This document shows, one piece after another, positions 12,230 to 23,548 of a stretch of 64,000 bases of DNA. The translations under genes were made by a program, and so were the position numbers. The stretch is taken from positions 39,190,033 to 39,254,032 of the forward strand of contig OX393561.1 of NCBI GenBank assembly GCA_947652115.1. The letters are read 5' to 3'. Within the stretch, counting starts at the first letter, position 1. Each line of letters opens with the position of its first letter. The notes beneath the pieces are model-generated. The model worked only from the letters and a program-made list of their open reading frames with translations, did no database searches and was not told where the DNA came from. This stretch comes from Blastomussa wellsi. Lineage: Eukaryota; Cnidaria; Anthozoa; Scleractinia; Plerogyridae.

Positions 12230-12553
12230 CGAGCGCAGCCGTCGACATGATCTCGAGCCTGCGAAAGCGACGAGAAGAATGTCCCATTCCTCTTGCCGGC
12301 TCTACAGCGCGGCTACACGCGAGAATTAAAGGAGCTAGGTCACGGAAACTCATCTTGAAAAAACTGGCAAGTTTTTTCAAGTGTTTTGTTTGTAATCGGT
12401 CTATATCGTTGTCATTCGAAACAATCCTTGTATAATTTAAGCATTTTATTATCCCGTTGGTGTTTTTCGGCATTAGAAAACCCTTACTTTTAGATTCCTT
12501 CAATTTGAAAGTAAATGGGAAAATGACTTTAAATGTCGTGACACTGCTCCTTT
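12230..12553. repeat. Dispersed repeat sharing words with 8394-8620
   Basis: The right end CGTGACACTGCTCCTTT is the inverted form of the AAAGGGACACTGTCACG text at 8394. Both regions carry an AAACTGGCAAGTTTTTTC-like word. The two look like fragments of one family of 'GTGTCACG'-ended elements; related ends also occur near 36000-36410. Confidence 0.5.
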
Positions 12554-12913
12554 GATAGTGAGCCTAGCCTGTTCGCAGCTGGCTACGTGCGTTAAGGGAG
12601 CGGTGGGGGAACTATTTGTATGGCGAATTTCAGTTCGAGATGAAATTTCAGCTCAACTTCAAGAAAAAATCTTAAAAAGGCGTTTGCGATTAGATGAAGA
12701 GATGAGTTTCAGCCAGGCTGAAGGTCAAAAACCTCGTGTACTCACAGTCAAATTTCAGCCTGAAAAGTGTGTCTGGACATGAGCGCTGATGGTGTTTTCA
12801 ACGAAACAAAATGGTGGCCACAAAAGGTTCCAGCAGAAGAGAAATTTCAGTGTGGATTGAAATTCACTATATAATTCTCAGCTCTTAAGTAACTTATAGT
12901 ATCAATATTTCAG

Positions 12914-13194
12914 CCCCGGCGGGGGTACTTCCTCATATGGGCTATACGGGGACGTGCCACTGGATAAGTATGGTAAGGAACCGAAATCAGAAACGTTCAT
13001 CAGTATTTATTTAGCCGGTTATCAGTCAACATTAGATCATTTTTCAGGACCAGATGATTAGCACTATATGAGTATAAAAACCGTTTTCCTTTGTCCTAAA
13101 CAGGGTAGGTGTTTGACTTTATTTTTGTCCTATAAAACAGGGTCAGGGTTTCAGACCCTATTCCAAACATGGGTCAAGTACCCCTCCCCCCGGG
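12914..13194. mobile_element. GGGGGTACT-family element, copy 1 (opposite orientation)
   Basis: The left end (GGCGGGGGTACTTCC, then ATATGGGCTATACGGGG) is the reverse complement form of the right ends at 13840-13860 and 58905-58935. The right end reads AAGTACCCCTCCCCCCGGG. It is shorter and diverged relative to the other two copies. Confidence 0.7.
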
Positions 13195-13365
13195 ATATTC
13201 AGTGACTCCTTCAATTCTACTAACTGTGGTTGTGAAGTTAAACAAAGTTGTAGTTCAAGAAACACACGTCTTACATTTTTTGAGGCTCGATACACAGTAA
13301 AGAAAATTTTGATGGAAAGACTTTGAAAAACGCGCGCTGCGATCGATCCGTTGCTTTCGCCGACT

Positions 13366-13875
13366 CCCGGGGGGAATACTCCCGGAAATTTTGGATAGGG
13401 GTGTGCCGCCCAGGGTCCTGAACCCTTACCCTATTTAAGGGTGGGGGAAGCGAAAACTGATACCCTATTTAAGGACCGAACCCGAAAAATGATACCCTAT
13501 TTAAGGAAAAAACAAAATTATTAATAGCATAAAAGGAAGACTTTATTTTTTTCTTTTCTGTAACATTGGATGTAAAGCATCAAGAATAGAATACAAGAAT
13601 AAGCCTAGTTTAAACCTCTGTTGCAAAATGGTTACAGTACTGTCAAGTTAACACAAAAATTGAAAAAACATTCGTTTAGGCGGGCGTTTGCAAACTCTAG
13701 TATTAGATAATACAATTTAGATACCCTATCTAAGGACTAGGCCAGGAACGCATTGCCAAAAGGAGCAAAAATGATACCCTATTTAAGGATCGAGAACCTC
13801 GAAAACCATACCCTATCGGGCGGCACATACCTATATAGCCCATATATGGGAGTACCCCCCCCCCCCCCCCCCGGG
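13366..13875. mobile_element. GGGGGTACT-family element, copy 2
   Basis: Begins CCCGGGGGGAATACTCCCGG and ends with CCCATATATGGGAGTACC followed by a C run. Inside, the word ATACCCTATTTAAGGA is repeated several times near both ends. The closest relative in the window is 58335-58938, which has the same start (CTCCCGxAAATTTTxGATAG) and end. Non-coding. Confidence 0.8.
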
Positions 13876-14533
13876 CGCCGACTTGACCTGAAACTTCCGT
13901 CCCGGCGGCCGATTGATGATCCAGATCTGATCTATTGAACCATATGTTTCAGTCGGGATTTCAGAACTGTACAGACGAAATAGAACAAATACTTTAAGGC
14001 TTTTTTTAGATCACAGATGCTTGTAAACATGTGGTCAACGATAAGATTACATGACTGAAATATCTTTTGAATAATGATCACCAAAAGGAACTTCGCGCTG
14101 CCAGTACTTTGCGTACCGCCAAGCAACATTAATCCGGTCGGCGGACTAACGATTGGGTGTTTAAGGAGAAAGGGGATTGTTTTTACTTTAAAATTGGTCC
14201 CAAATGACTTTAGCAATTTGGTGAACATTGCGGTCACTGGACATTAATACACGATTGATCGTTGCCCTCATATTTGTCGCGGTTCCATTCTGTTCCTTTG
14301 ATGGTTAGCGATAAAAATTGCCCTCACTTGTGTTGTGACCCCAGTGAGATCCTGTTTGGAACATCTTCGATGTTTTGACATTCGTTTATAGCGATCTGAA
14401 ACCTTGCTAATTACGATTTGAACAAATAATTTGACTCCACAGGCAGAACCTAGAAGAATGCAACCTTGTTCAGTGGTCAAGGCTTACAAAGCCCTGGCCA
14501 AAGCCGGCTGAGACTTGATGAGAGCATACTCTT

Positions 14534-14720
14534 GTGAGAGTTTTCGTCAACTTTCACCGACTATCATCAACTCGGGCCAAACGAGAGAAAACTCTCATCA
14601 ACTCTCTTGAAAAATTGAACACGTTCAATCTCGATGAGAGCGCAGAGAGTTTCAAGCCAAAAGAGAGTGATCATGAGAGCTTGAACTCTCATCAACTCTG
14701 CCGGGCTGAACATCCAGCTC
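14534..14720. repeat. ATGAGAGTT/AACTCTCAT-rich repeat
   Basis: The word GAGAGTT and its complement AACTCTCATC recur about ten times in both orientations. A related block lies at about 36490-36650 and shares the CATGAGAGT and TTTGGCCCG-like text. The arrangement suggests a foldback-type dispersed element. Confidence 0.55.
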
Positions 14721-14919
14721 CAGCCAAGCCGGTAAATTTTATTGTATTCGTAACCTTCAGGGGCACCTAACGAGTTTGTTACTCACTTTATATGTTCCCC
14801 AGCGCAAATGACGCAAATGTTGCTGGCTGACAAAATGGTTCAGTAAAGTAAACGTTTTCTCAGGGGAGTTGCATCTGAAAAATACTACTTTTGCGCTGGC
14901 TGATTGAAACTCGGAAGAA

Positions 14920-14990
14920 TAGAGGGGGTAAGTTTCTAAAGAAACTGTGGTGTTGCGTCGGTGGGAAGTATAACAAACCAAATTATATTG
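14920..14990. mobile_element. Fragment of the foldback element seen at 52574-52890
   Basis: Contains ATAGAGGGGGTAAGTTTCTA, then AAACTGTGGTGTTGCGTCGG and the ACCAAATTATAT end. These match one arm of the full element at 52574-52890. It is flanked by two copies of TTGAAACTCGGAAG, which may be an insertion footprint. Confidence 0.7.
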
Positions 14991-16099
14991 AAACTCGGAA
15001 GGGCGACTAAAGAAACTGTTCCACGAAGGCTTGAGTCTCGTTGAGAAGAGTGGATTTCAACGGTTTTCAGTGCCATTTCCACGCGATTGTTGTTTGTTAC
15101 TAGTGATTAATTTTATAGGTACAGGTATAGGTATAGGTTTATGCAAGGCGGTGAGTTGTTAGTCATGACTGGCAGTTGAAATTGCACCTGCTAGCCCGGA
15201 GTAGTGTCCCGTATGCTGCTCTCACTGACGACAAAGAAAGCAATTTTACTACAGGACGTAAATTTACAAATTTACTTCAAACACACATCACTGAATAAGC
15301 GCCGCTATCACATTCAATTACTCGCAGATCCGATGTACCAGTTGACAGATAAGTGTACAGGAATGTGTTTACGGCACCGCAAAAAGCTCATTTAAATAGG
15401 TAAGTTCGCCACTCAATCAACCAAAGGTGAACATTTTACGCAAGCCGGTTCCATGCTTATTAAGGACGGCATTTTGTTCGAGGCCGGTTTCAATCGCGTG
15501 ATGGAGCTGAAATTAACGCAAACGCCGTACTGTACAGTACTTCCTACCAAGGATTAGCACGAACAGTTAGTGATAATTTTTTATTGATGCGAAATCTAAC
15601 ACGTTAATTGGCAAAAATACTTCATCAGCTATCCGTCTATTTTCGTCCTTGTCCCAACAGGGGGCCACTTCATGGACAAAAGCGAAGGGAACTCATTCGC
15701 GACCCACAATAAAATTAAATCAAGAACATATAAACAGGTCTGTTGTTGATATTTTTACTTCAAGATGCCACTGGTTTCTGCCCCGGATTAAAGGCCTTAA
15801 CAGAAGAAAATCAGTTGTCACATCCAGTGGAAATGGGCAGATTCATTTACAGGAGGTGATTTAATATGACGATAGAGACATGGAGATCACCATAACAGAA
15901 ATATCAAGGAATGGTACAAGATTCAATTCCATTGTCTGAACTTTGACTTATAAGGAATATGTTTTAAAATCAGGACTATTATATTTCGAGAAAGGTTTTT
16001 AAAACATTCTTGTATTTTCTGTCTCATGTAAATGATTTATCTTTCAACAGATGAACTTCGAATAGGTATATATATGGTATTTTTTGAAATGTTGTACCA

Positions 16100-16848
16100 C
16101 AGGTCACCAAAGGGTACTATAAGAGTTTGTATGAGAGTCTGTATGGATTTACAATTGAGCTAAAAATATCTCCTTTTTCCTTCAGGAAAAGCTGCAATCA
16201 CAGGCGACCCATACATCATGTGATTTACGTGACATTGTGTAAGAGAATAGTATGAAAAAAGTTCGAAAATTGCCCTAATTTCTACGTGTGGAAAAGAATG
16301 ACAATAAAAATGACTTACCTTGTGTTTCCTTGCGTTATTTTGATGTCTCTGTGGTCCTGGGATCGACTGAAGACATTTAGGCGAGTTTATCTTCTGTCTT
16401 TAAATCGATCCCAGGACCACAGAAACATCAAAATAACGCAAGGAAAACACAAGGTAAGTCATTTTTATTTGCATTCTTTTCCACATGTAGAATTTAGGGC
16501 AATTTTCGAACTTTTCTCGTATATTCTCTTACATAATCACGTGAATCTCATACAACGCATGGGCCGCCTGTGCTGCAATAAAATTTTGAAACCATACCTG
16601 GATCACCTTGAGTCCATTTTTTGGGCATTTTTTGCCTTTTCAGCCAGAGCTTTTGGAAGCCATATGCGTACGATTCGATTTTCATTTCAACGGTCTACTG
16701 CAAATCACTACAAAATGTGCCGAAATGAAAATAGCGCATATGGCTATCAAAAGCTCTAGATAAGGTTTCCTGAAACTTTATTACAGCGTTTCAAGGAAAA
16801 AGGAAATATTTTTCCATACAAACTCTTATAGTACGCTTTGGTCATCTG
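16100..16848. mobile_element. Long foldback element, CAGGTCACCAAAG family, copy 1
   Basis: The outer ends CAGGTCACCAAAGGGTACTA and TAGTACGCTTTGGTCATCTG are inverted repeats. The centre is a long near-perfect palindrome: GACTTACCTTGTGTTTCCTT at 16313 pairs with AACACAAGGTAAGTC near 16445, with arms of about 170 bp around 16385. A shorter relative with the same ends is at 34597-34923. Confidence 0.82.
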
Positions 16849-17204
16849 TTGTTATACGGTATTTTGTACGGGTTGTCTGACTCTTTAGTATTCTACATGC
16901 AAGCTTCCTTTCCGTATCAAATAACAGAGGTAAACAAAGAAACAAACAAACAAACAAACAAACAAGATAAATGTATTTTGTGTCGCGAATACAGGAAGAT
17001 GTATGAAGCGGTTTTCGTTAGGGAGCATGCGTAGACGGGCAAAGACGAGCGATTTGCGCGAGTGAGTGAAGTGTCAGTCAAATGAGACACAAATTCGACA
17101 TCGCGTGGAGGTGGTGAGTGAGTTTGCCCGAGGATGGTTGAACACTGACTCGCTTTTCTGATCTAACCTTACTTGCCTCCGAGCTATGCTTGCCGCGGTT
17201 TATT

Positions 17205-20200
17205 ATGAGCGGTGGTCGCTTTGACTTTGAAGATGGTGGAACTTACTGCGGAGAATGGAAAAACGGCAAAGCTCAAGGATACGGAATTTGTACGGGACCG
17301 AAAGGACAGGCTCGTTACGAAGGCTCTTGGCACAACGGATTCGAACTCTCTGGAGTCTATGTTTGGCCAAATGGACACCGTTTTGAAGGCGAGTGGCTTA
17401 ATGGCCGTAGACACGGACTCGGGGTTGAAAACCGAGGAAAATGGACTTATCAGGGCGAATGGGAGGAAGGGTTTAAAGCACGTTACGGAATCCAGAAGTC
17501 AGAAAGCGGCGCACGTTACGAAGGAAGCTGGACTTCGGGTCTGCAAGAAGGTTATGGAATCGAAAACTACGCTGACGGAGGTACGTTTTAGCCTAACTGA
17601 CAAAAATAAATTACAGTGAAGGTATAATTTGTTGCTAATTTCCCGGCAGATGAGTTTTATTTTACAGCGCGCTAAATTCGGAAGAAAATTAACTCAATTG
17701 ATCATTTATGTCAGTGGACAAGATACATTTGCAGCGTTTTTCATTTGTTGCACCTGTAGTTTGGTTACTGCCCTAAGCGCTATACTAAACTCGTCTAATT
17801 TCTTTGATTCCTGTTCTTGTCATATTCCACTAAACGGATTTAACTGTTTTCGGGATTTCCTTGATCCGATTTTCTTGCGAGAGGAAAATCTGTTTGGTAG
17901 CTTTCTTCCATCGTGTCAATTTGACAGTTTTTGAGTACATTTTTGCTAGAATGTTGCCCGCTAATGAAGCTTATTTTGTGAATGTCGAACGACGCCAAGG
18001 TCGTATTTTATGCAGCGTTGATATCGATGTTTTGGTGGTCCATAACATCTGATTACAGGCTAGATTCTTTGTAATATTGAATCAGAGCTTAATGCGGTAT
18101 GGTTGAAATTGAAACGAATCACTGCGCGATCGCGCGAGTTTTTATGCAGAAGTAAACATTCTGTCTGCAAGCCAAATCGAGGAAATATTACATTTTTGAA
18201 AATACCAAATGCTATTATTTTATCTGAGACGTAACATCGAAACTAGACGTATTAAAGTTTAACACAATCGAGTCACAATTGACAAAAACTAACTTTGCTT
18301 CTCACTTTGTCGAGTAGCAAATTTCTTTTTCACAAAGCTGTTTACATCAGTCGTCGTCTTTCTCAGAATACGTTAAACTGGTATCTTGATCAGATTTAGC
18401 TGTCCTGTGAAATGTTTTATGCTTGACTTGCTCAACAGAATTCCAAATATCCGTGATCAGTGGCTGTTTAATTATTTGGTTTCTGTGGACAAGTATTGGC
18501 TTATCTGTTTCTCAAAAGTTTGGAATTCACGCAAGCTCCAGCTTATGGTTTTCGCTAATTTGTTCATGAGACATTAGTATATAAAAAGCTTAAATGTGCA
18601 GTAAAGATGGGACCTCAGCGAGATTGTAGCAGTTAGGGAAAGATCGGGCTCAAAACAGGCAAACACTGACTGCATCCGTGTGAGATGGTATCGTTACTAT
18701 GCTCTCTGTGCGCACATTTGCAGACTGTCATCACACTAAACGGCTGTTGATGGTTTCAATGAGTGTTTTCGTCAACTTTTGGATGTTTTTGCGGCGAATG
18801 ATTTCGACTTCAACGTTCTAGAACAAACCACAACTTTTCAGAAGATGGAATGTTTATTACGAGCTCTGCTGGAGCGAGTACCACTGATTGTGTTGCCAGC
18901 GAGCGCCCATCTTTTGTGTCGCCATTCAGTAGTTTGCAAAGCTTATTTCAACTTCGGAATAAACCAGTATTCAAATGGATTGTTCTATAATGTCTTAATT
19001 TTAACCGTGGATCGGCTACAGAAAACAGCGTATAATTTCAATAAGGCTCAAGGCATTGACAAGGTCGCGCAGATGATTCTAGCCATGTCAAGTCATTCGA
19101 ACGCCTCAAAATTTACACAAGATAGACATTTCTCAGGATTTTTCCAGTGGTTTCTAAAATTGTCGATGTGTGGATACAAGGCTATTCTTGTAATTACAGT
19201 TTTGCTCATGGCTGTGATTTTTTTCTCCTTTTCATTTTGGGCTATTTTCTCATATCAGTGTAATCATCTGATCTTAGCAGTTCAGCTTTGTTATTTTAAT
19301 TCTTGAATTTCATTTCTGGGTACTTGCTGTACACCCTTCCTGTACAGTTTCTACAGGAAAGTACTGACTGCACCAAATACAGTAGTGGTATGGTTCATGA
19401 AATGTTGTAATTTGTGAACAAAAGGCAGCCCATCAGCTCCTTTCCAGCTTGGCTTTGCTTGGCTTGCATGTCTGGCTGGGTGATCACCCTTTCAAGCACG
19501 TGCAACTCTTGTTCCAAGTTGTTTGAAAACAACAAAGGTTTTGTATAATCTCAATCACTAGTTTATTTCAAACATGCATTCCAGTAGTGTTTATTTTAAG
19601 ATAAAACACTCATAAGTAGCCCTGCACTTTAAGAAGGCAGGCAGTGTAGTTTGTGTTTATGTTTGATAGTTGATATAGCAACAGCTTGGCTCTGGCTTTA
19701 TTAACAAGTCGTAAGCAAGTTGCTTTCTAATTTTGTGCACGGCAGGTCTATCAGTACAGTATCTCCTGCAGAGGTATAAAATGAGCTTTGTAACAATGTG
19801 TACTTTGAGAATCAAAGGCATCCTTCTGTGATCTAAATGGTCAAAATTAACTGCCACTGATGCATTTAATAGTTTTTGTGGTAATTCAAGCTTGCATTAA
19901 ATAAGCAATCAGGTTGAAGTCGGTTTAGCTCCAATAGATAAACAACCACCTTCTGAAAGCATTCAGCTTATTGACTGGTGACAAAATGGATTTTGTCAAG
20001 ATGTAGACATTTCATAATGTAAAGGAGAACTCTCTTACACTTTTTCCAGAACTACATGTAAATGTATTATTATTATTATTATTATTATTATTAAATTGTT
20101 AGAAATTAGGCTCACAATGTCTCTTGGTTAGACTGTAGATGACTGTTTTGTTTATGTTCACTGAGTGTAAGCTCTTCAATTGTGATTTTGCATATTGAAT

Positions 20201-23200
20201 AACATGCGTTAGGTGGAAGAAAGAAGAAAAGCAACATTCAAAAAGGGGAGGCATCCATAGCAGAGAAATTGAAACTGAGATTGTACTCACTATTTTATAA
20301 TACTCATGTGTGGTTGTGTGTGCCGCAGGTGGCCAGTTCACATATCATGCATGCTATGTCATATGCAAGTGCATATTTGATATAGTTATAATTATAATAA
20401 TACATGCAGCCCATGTCATGAATATTAAAATTCCTGGAATATGTTGTAAAGATACAGTGTAATAGCAAACTCACATCTTGCAGTGAATTGTTGAGTTGTG
20501 TAAGCAGCAGAGTATTGTAAAAAACACTCATGCAGTGTAACTCACAAGCACTTGGTTGTGCCTTATACCTCTCTGTTCACCCCTTCCATACTCTTAAAAC
20601 TTCCTGCCAGCTTTCTTAACTCAAAAGTGCAATGCACTCATGTTATTTCCACACAACTGCAGCTTTGTTAGGCAGGCATTTCAAAACAAGATACACAAAA
20701 GTAGTAGCGATCACCAGAGTTCCAAGTGCTCTATACTTGGTTGTAAGGGGCTGTGAATAGTCTCTGAAAACTACTAAAAGCGGCCTACACCTGTACTACA
20801 GTTTCAGAAATGTTCTTACATGTATATCTTTCTCATGTCATTGTGTGATATAGCATACAACCATCACTTGGGAACTTTGAATAAATTTCACCTGTCTTGC
20901 AGTCTTATTTTTGAATGATTGTGGACGTTTTGTAGTCTCTTGCAAAGCAGTGTTAGGTTAACTCATGATCTCGGCCTCATGATCCAAAAACTCAGTCTCA
21001 GCTTCAGGGTTGCATTAAGAGTTAGTGGGAGGGAGTCAAGGTTTAGCAGACCTGTATGCCTAATCTGCCTGGTGTCTAAGCAAAGTAGTTGACCATTAAT
21101 ACCGGTAAGTGCTTATTAAAAATTGATTGACTTTTACAGGGGTTTCAATAATTTTTGTAACAAGCGGCTACTGATAGTAGAATAGGTGGTTATGACGATA
21201 AAAAGGGGCGCAAGCCCCCTTTCCCTACGGGGTTCTGGGGGTATGCTTTCCCAGAAAATTTTGAAATCTAGAAGCTCGGAAATACATTTCCAGCACTCTG
21301 GGCATCACAAAGACGGCAGGGGGAGAGGTGTTATAAGCGGCAGTGGACCTTTGGTAACCGGTTGTTATTGAAACCCCTGTTTTTAGCAAATTCTTCCAAC
21401 TACTGGTAATTCTTGGTTTTCCTGTGACGTCATAAAATTCTGAAATCAAAATTCACTAGGCCTACTAAAGTTTTGTTGCCACTATAGGTGTAAGGTGAAC
21501 TAAAAACATGTCTTTTTGCAAATTTTCAGCTCGATAGTGCCCTTCATTTTGAAAACAGAGCATCTTGTTTATTTGAGTTCTTCGCCTTATGTGACATTAA
21601 GCTGTGTGCCGTGACAAAGCTGTTTTATTTAGAAAAAGTCTATCCTGATGATTGTAAGCAGTTAAAACATTTCAGTAATAACAAGTGGTGTTTATGTGCA
21701 TGTATAATAGCTCATGAGCCAAAAGTAGTCACTATTTTGTAGCACAACTGAATTCCAGATGGTTTCTCATGCATCACGGTGGCCATATTTGTGCCCCTCG
21801 GACGGACACAAATATGGTGTCTCCATACTGAGCTTTGTAAATTTGCATAGAACGTTTCGCCAAATAACTCGCGAACAGCACACCGCACAGACCTGAGACG
21901 TGGAGAAAACATTTAATTTATTTATCATCTACACTATCCGAAGTTCTTGGCTTCGGTATTTGAAATTTTTTTGGAATTTAGTTTTTGATTGCGTGGCTAG
22001 TGAAAACCACCATTGCTGTAAGCAAATGTAAGGAGATTGATCATTAAAGGGATCCTCCACTCTTTTGACAAGTTGACGTTGACTTAATTGAAATAGTACC
22101 GGAATTTCAAATTTTGCCAGATAAGCGAGAAATATCATTTAATAGCATAGCAACCCAAAATGGAAAATATTATCATTTTTAAATACAGTATTCCCTGCGC
22201 CGCCATTTTGGATTTGGTGACGTATTGTGGTTGCCCTATTATTTCACACAAAAGATGCTGTGCTTCGTAACAACAGCGGCAACCACAACAGGTCATCAAA
22301 TCCAAAATGGTGACATGCAGGAAATTTAAAAGCAATAATCTTTTCCATTTTTGGTGCTATTTTAAATTTGGGCATATCTTTTTTTGCCAAATACGTTCCA
22401 AGAAACTAAATGTTAAGCAGATTTAGAACTCGTCAAGGTCACTTGTTTTTGTGAAGGTGACCGCTGACCAGGTATTGTTGTTTCTTGCGGGCTCAGGTCT
22501 GATTTTTTGGCTTCTGGTAGGATTTTTTAATTTTTTGTGGTCATTCTCGTTGGAAATTCTGCAATTGGAGTTGATTTTTTTTAATTATTCTTATTTATTT
22601 CAGCTGTGGAATCTTTCTTGAGTAGCTGTTCTCGCTAGTACTTTTAATGAACGCAATTTCACAAATCATTAAGAACCAGCAAAACTATGGAGCTCTGCCT
22701 TTAGGCTTGGCTAAATCTATATATTATGATATCCTGAATCTCTTTTAGGTTACTACTATGGACAGTGGAAAACAGGTATGCGCTCTGGGTATGGTATACG
22801 AAGTGGAGAAGTTAAACGAGAGAGCAGTACCACAAGGCATTACAAGCGTTGTATTTCTCGACAGACAACTGTGGATAACTTTAAATCTAATGGTGTTCTA
22901 CCTAGTCAGAACAGTAGACCTATTCCATTCCACAAGAAGACTCCCTCACAGACTTCTGACTGTCAGTCACAATCTCCAAAATCACCAAGTGATCCAGAGA
23001 ACGCTAGTCAATGTGGATCAGTAAATAGTACAGTGGGGAGTGGGTCGGCACAGTCGTACACTATGGAAACTGTTGATTCCAATGGACAAATTGAAAGTGC
23101 AAGTAATCACTTGATAGAGACATACAAGGGAGAGTGGAAGAATGATAAGCGCCATGGATTGGGTCTCATTGAGGATTCTGATGGGTTTAGTTACGTTGGT

Positions 23201-23548
23201 GAATGGGTTGAAAATATGCGCCATGGTTTGGGTGTAGCCACCTTTCCAGATGGATCAAAACTTGAAGGAGAGTGGAAAAACGATGAGTTGGTTACAGACG
23301 TGAAAAAGAAGGGCCCGCTAGTTTCTCTTGTTACTAGATTCAAACAACGGCTGAGAGTTATTTGTGAGGGAGCCCAAGATGCAGCAGAGAAAGCAGAACA
23401 GAAATCTCAGATTGCATTGTCTAGAGCTGCAGCATCACGGGACAAAGCTGTAGATGCAGTCGGTGCTTCCGAAGATGCTGTCTCGGCAGCAGCAACTGCT
23501 CAAAAGCGGGTTAGGGCAATCATGTCTAAGATGAAAGACAAAACGTAG
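17205..23548 (+). CDS. JPH: Junctophilin (two coding exons, 391 aa, no C-terminal membrane anchor seen)
   Basis: Junctophilins tether ER/SR to the plasma membrane: MORN repeats bind the plasma membrane and a C-terminal helix anchors in the ER. Exons are 17205-17580 and 22749-23548 (ADG|G to GYYYGQW), 391 residues. The start [18 protein letters not shown] is the family's signature; the upstream in-frame TTG at 17190 was rejected in favour of this ATG. Six MORN repeats (YCGEW, YEGSW, FEGEW, YQGEW, YEGSW, YYGQW) precede a linker of about 100 residues. Two further MORN repeats follow ([28 protein letters not shown]), then [13 protein letters not shown] and an Ala/Lys-rich helix ([12 protein letters not shown]). 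This 6+2 layout is specific to junctophilins. The frame then stops at KMKDKT, without the divergent region and hydrophobic tail of bilaterian members (vertebrate proteins about 630-750 aa). Either a further exon was missed or this isoform lacks the anchor. Confidence 0.93.
17581..22748. other. Junctophilin intron 1
   Basis: A 5.2-kb intron, donor GTACGTTT at 17581 and acceptor CTCTTTTAG at 22740-22748. Contents include a (TTA)n microsatellite near 20065-20095 and a 21.75-21.90 kb segment whose reverse complement resembles 56.47-56.57 kb. It also holds a GGGGCGCAAGCCCC repeat near 21207 and the inverted-repeat element at 22138-22375. The longest ORF (18779-19306) has no recognisable family. 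Confidence 0.75.
22138..22375. mobile_element. Foldback MITE in junctophilin intron
   Basis: The left arm words AATAGCA...CAAAATGGAAAA and CCATTTTGGATTTG pair with CAAATCCAAAATGG and TTTTCCATTTTTGGTGCTATT on the right. GTGGTTGCC and GGCAACCAC meet near the centre. The arms are imperfect, so this is an older copy. Confidence 0.7.

Larger units (their letters stand above)
10890..17204. other. Intergenic, repeat-dense region
   Basis: No supported coding exon was found in these 6.3 kb. The recognisable content is dispersed repeats: MITEs at 11501-11660, 12914-13194, 13366-13875 and 16100-16848, an ATGAGAGTT-rich block near 14530-14720 and a fragment at 14920-14990. The right end should contain the junctophilin promoter and 5' UTR. 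A (AAAC)n microsatellite lies at about 16935-16965. Confidence 0.6.

Noticed and set aside
17190..17204. Upstream TTG start for junctophilin (MPRFI extension)
   Set aside because: The family begins MSGGRFDF, which matches the ATG at 17205. The five extra residues come from a non-ATG codon in the 5' UTR.
18779..19306. 175-codon plus-strand ORF in the junctophilin intron
   Set aside because: Begins at TTG, not ATG, has no recognisable domain, unlike the repeated motifs of real exons here, and sits in AT-rich intron sequence. Probably chance.
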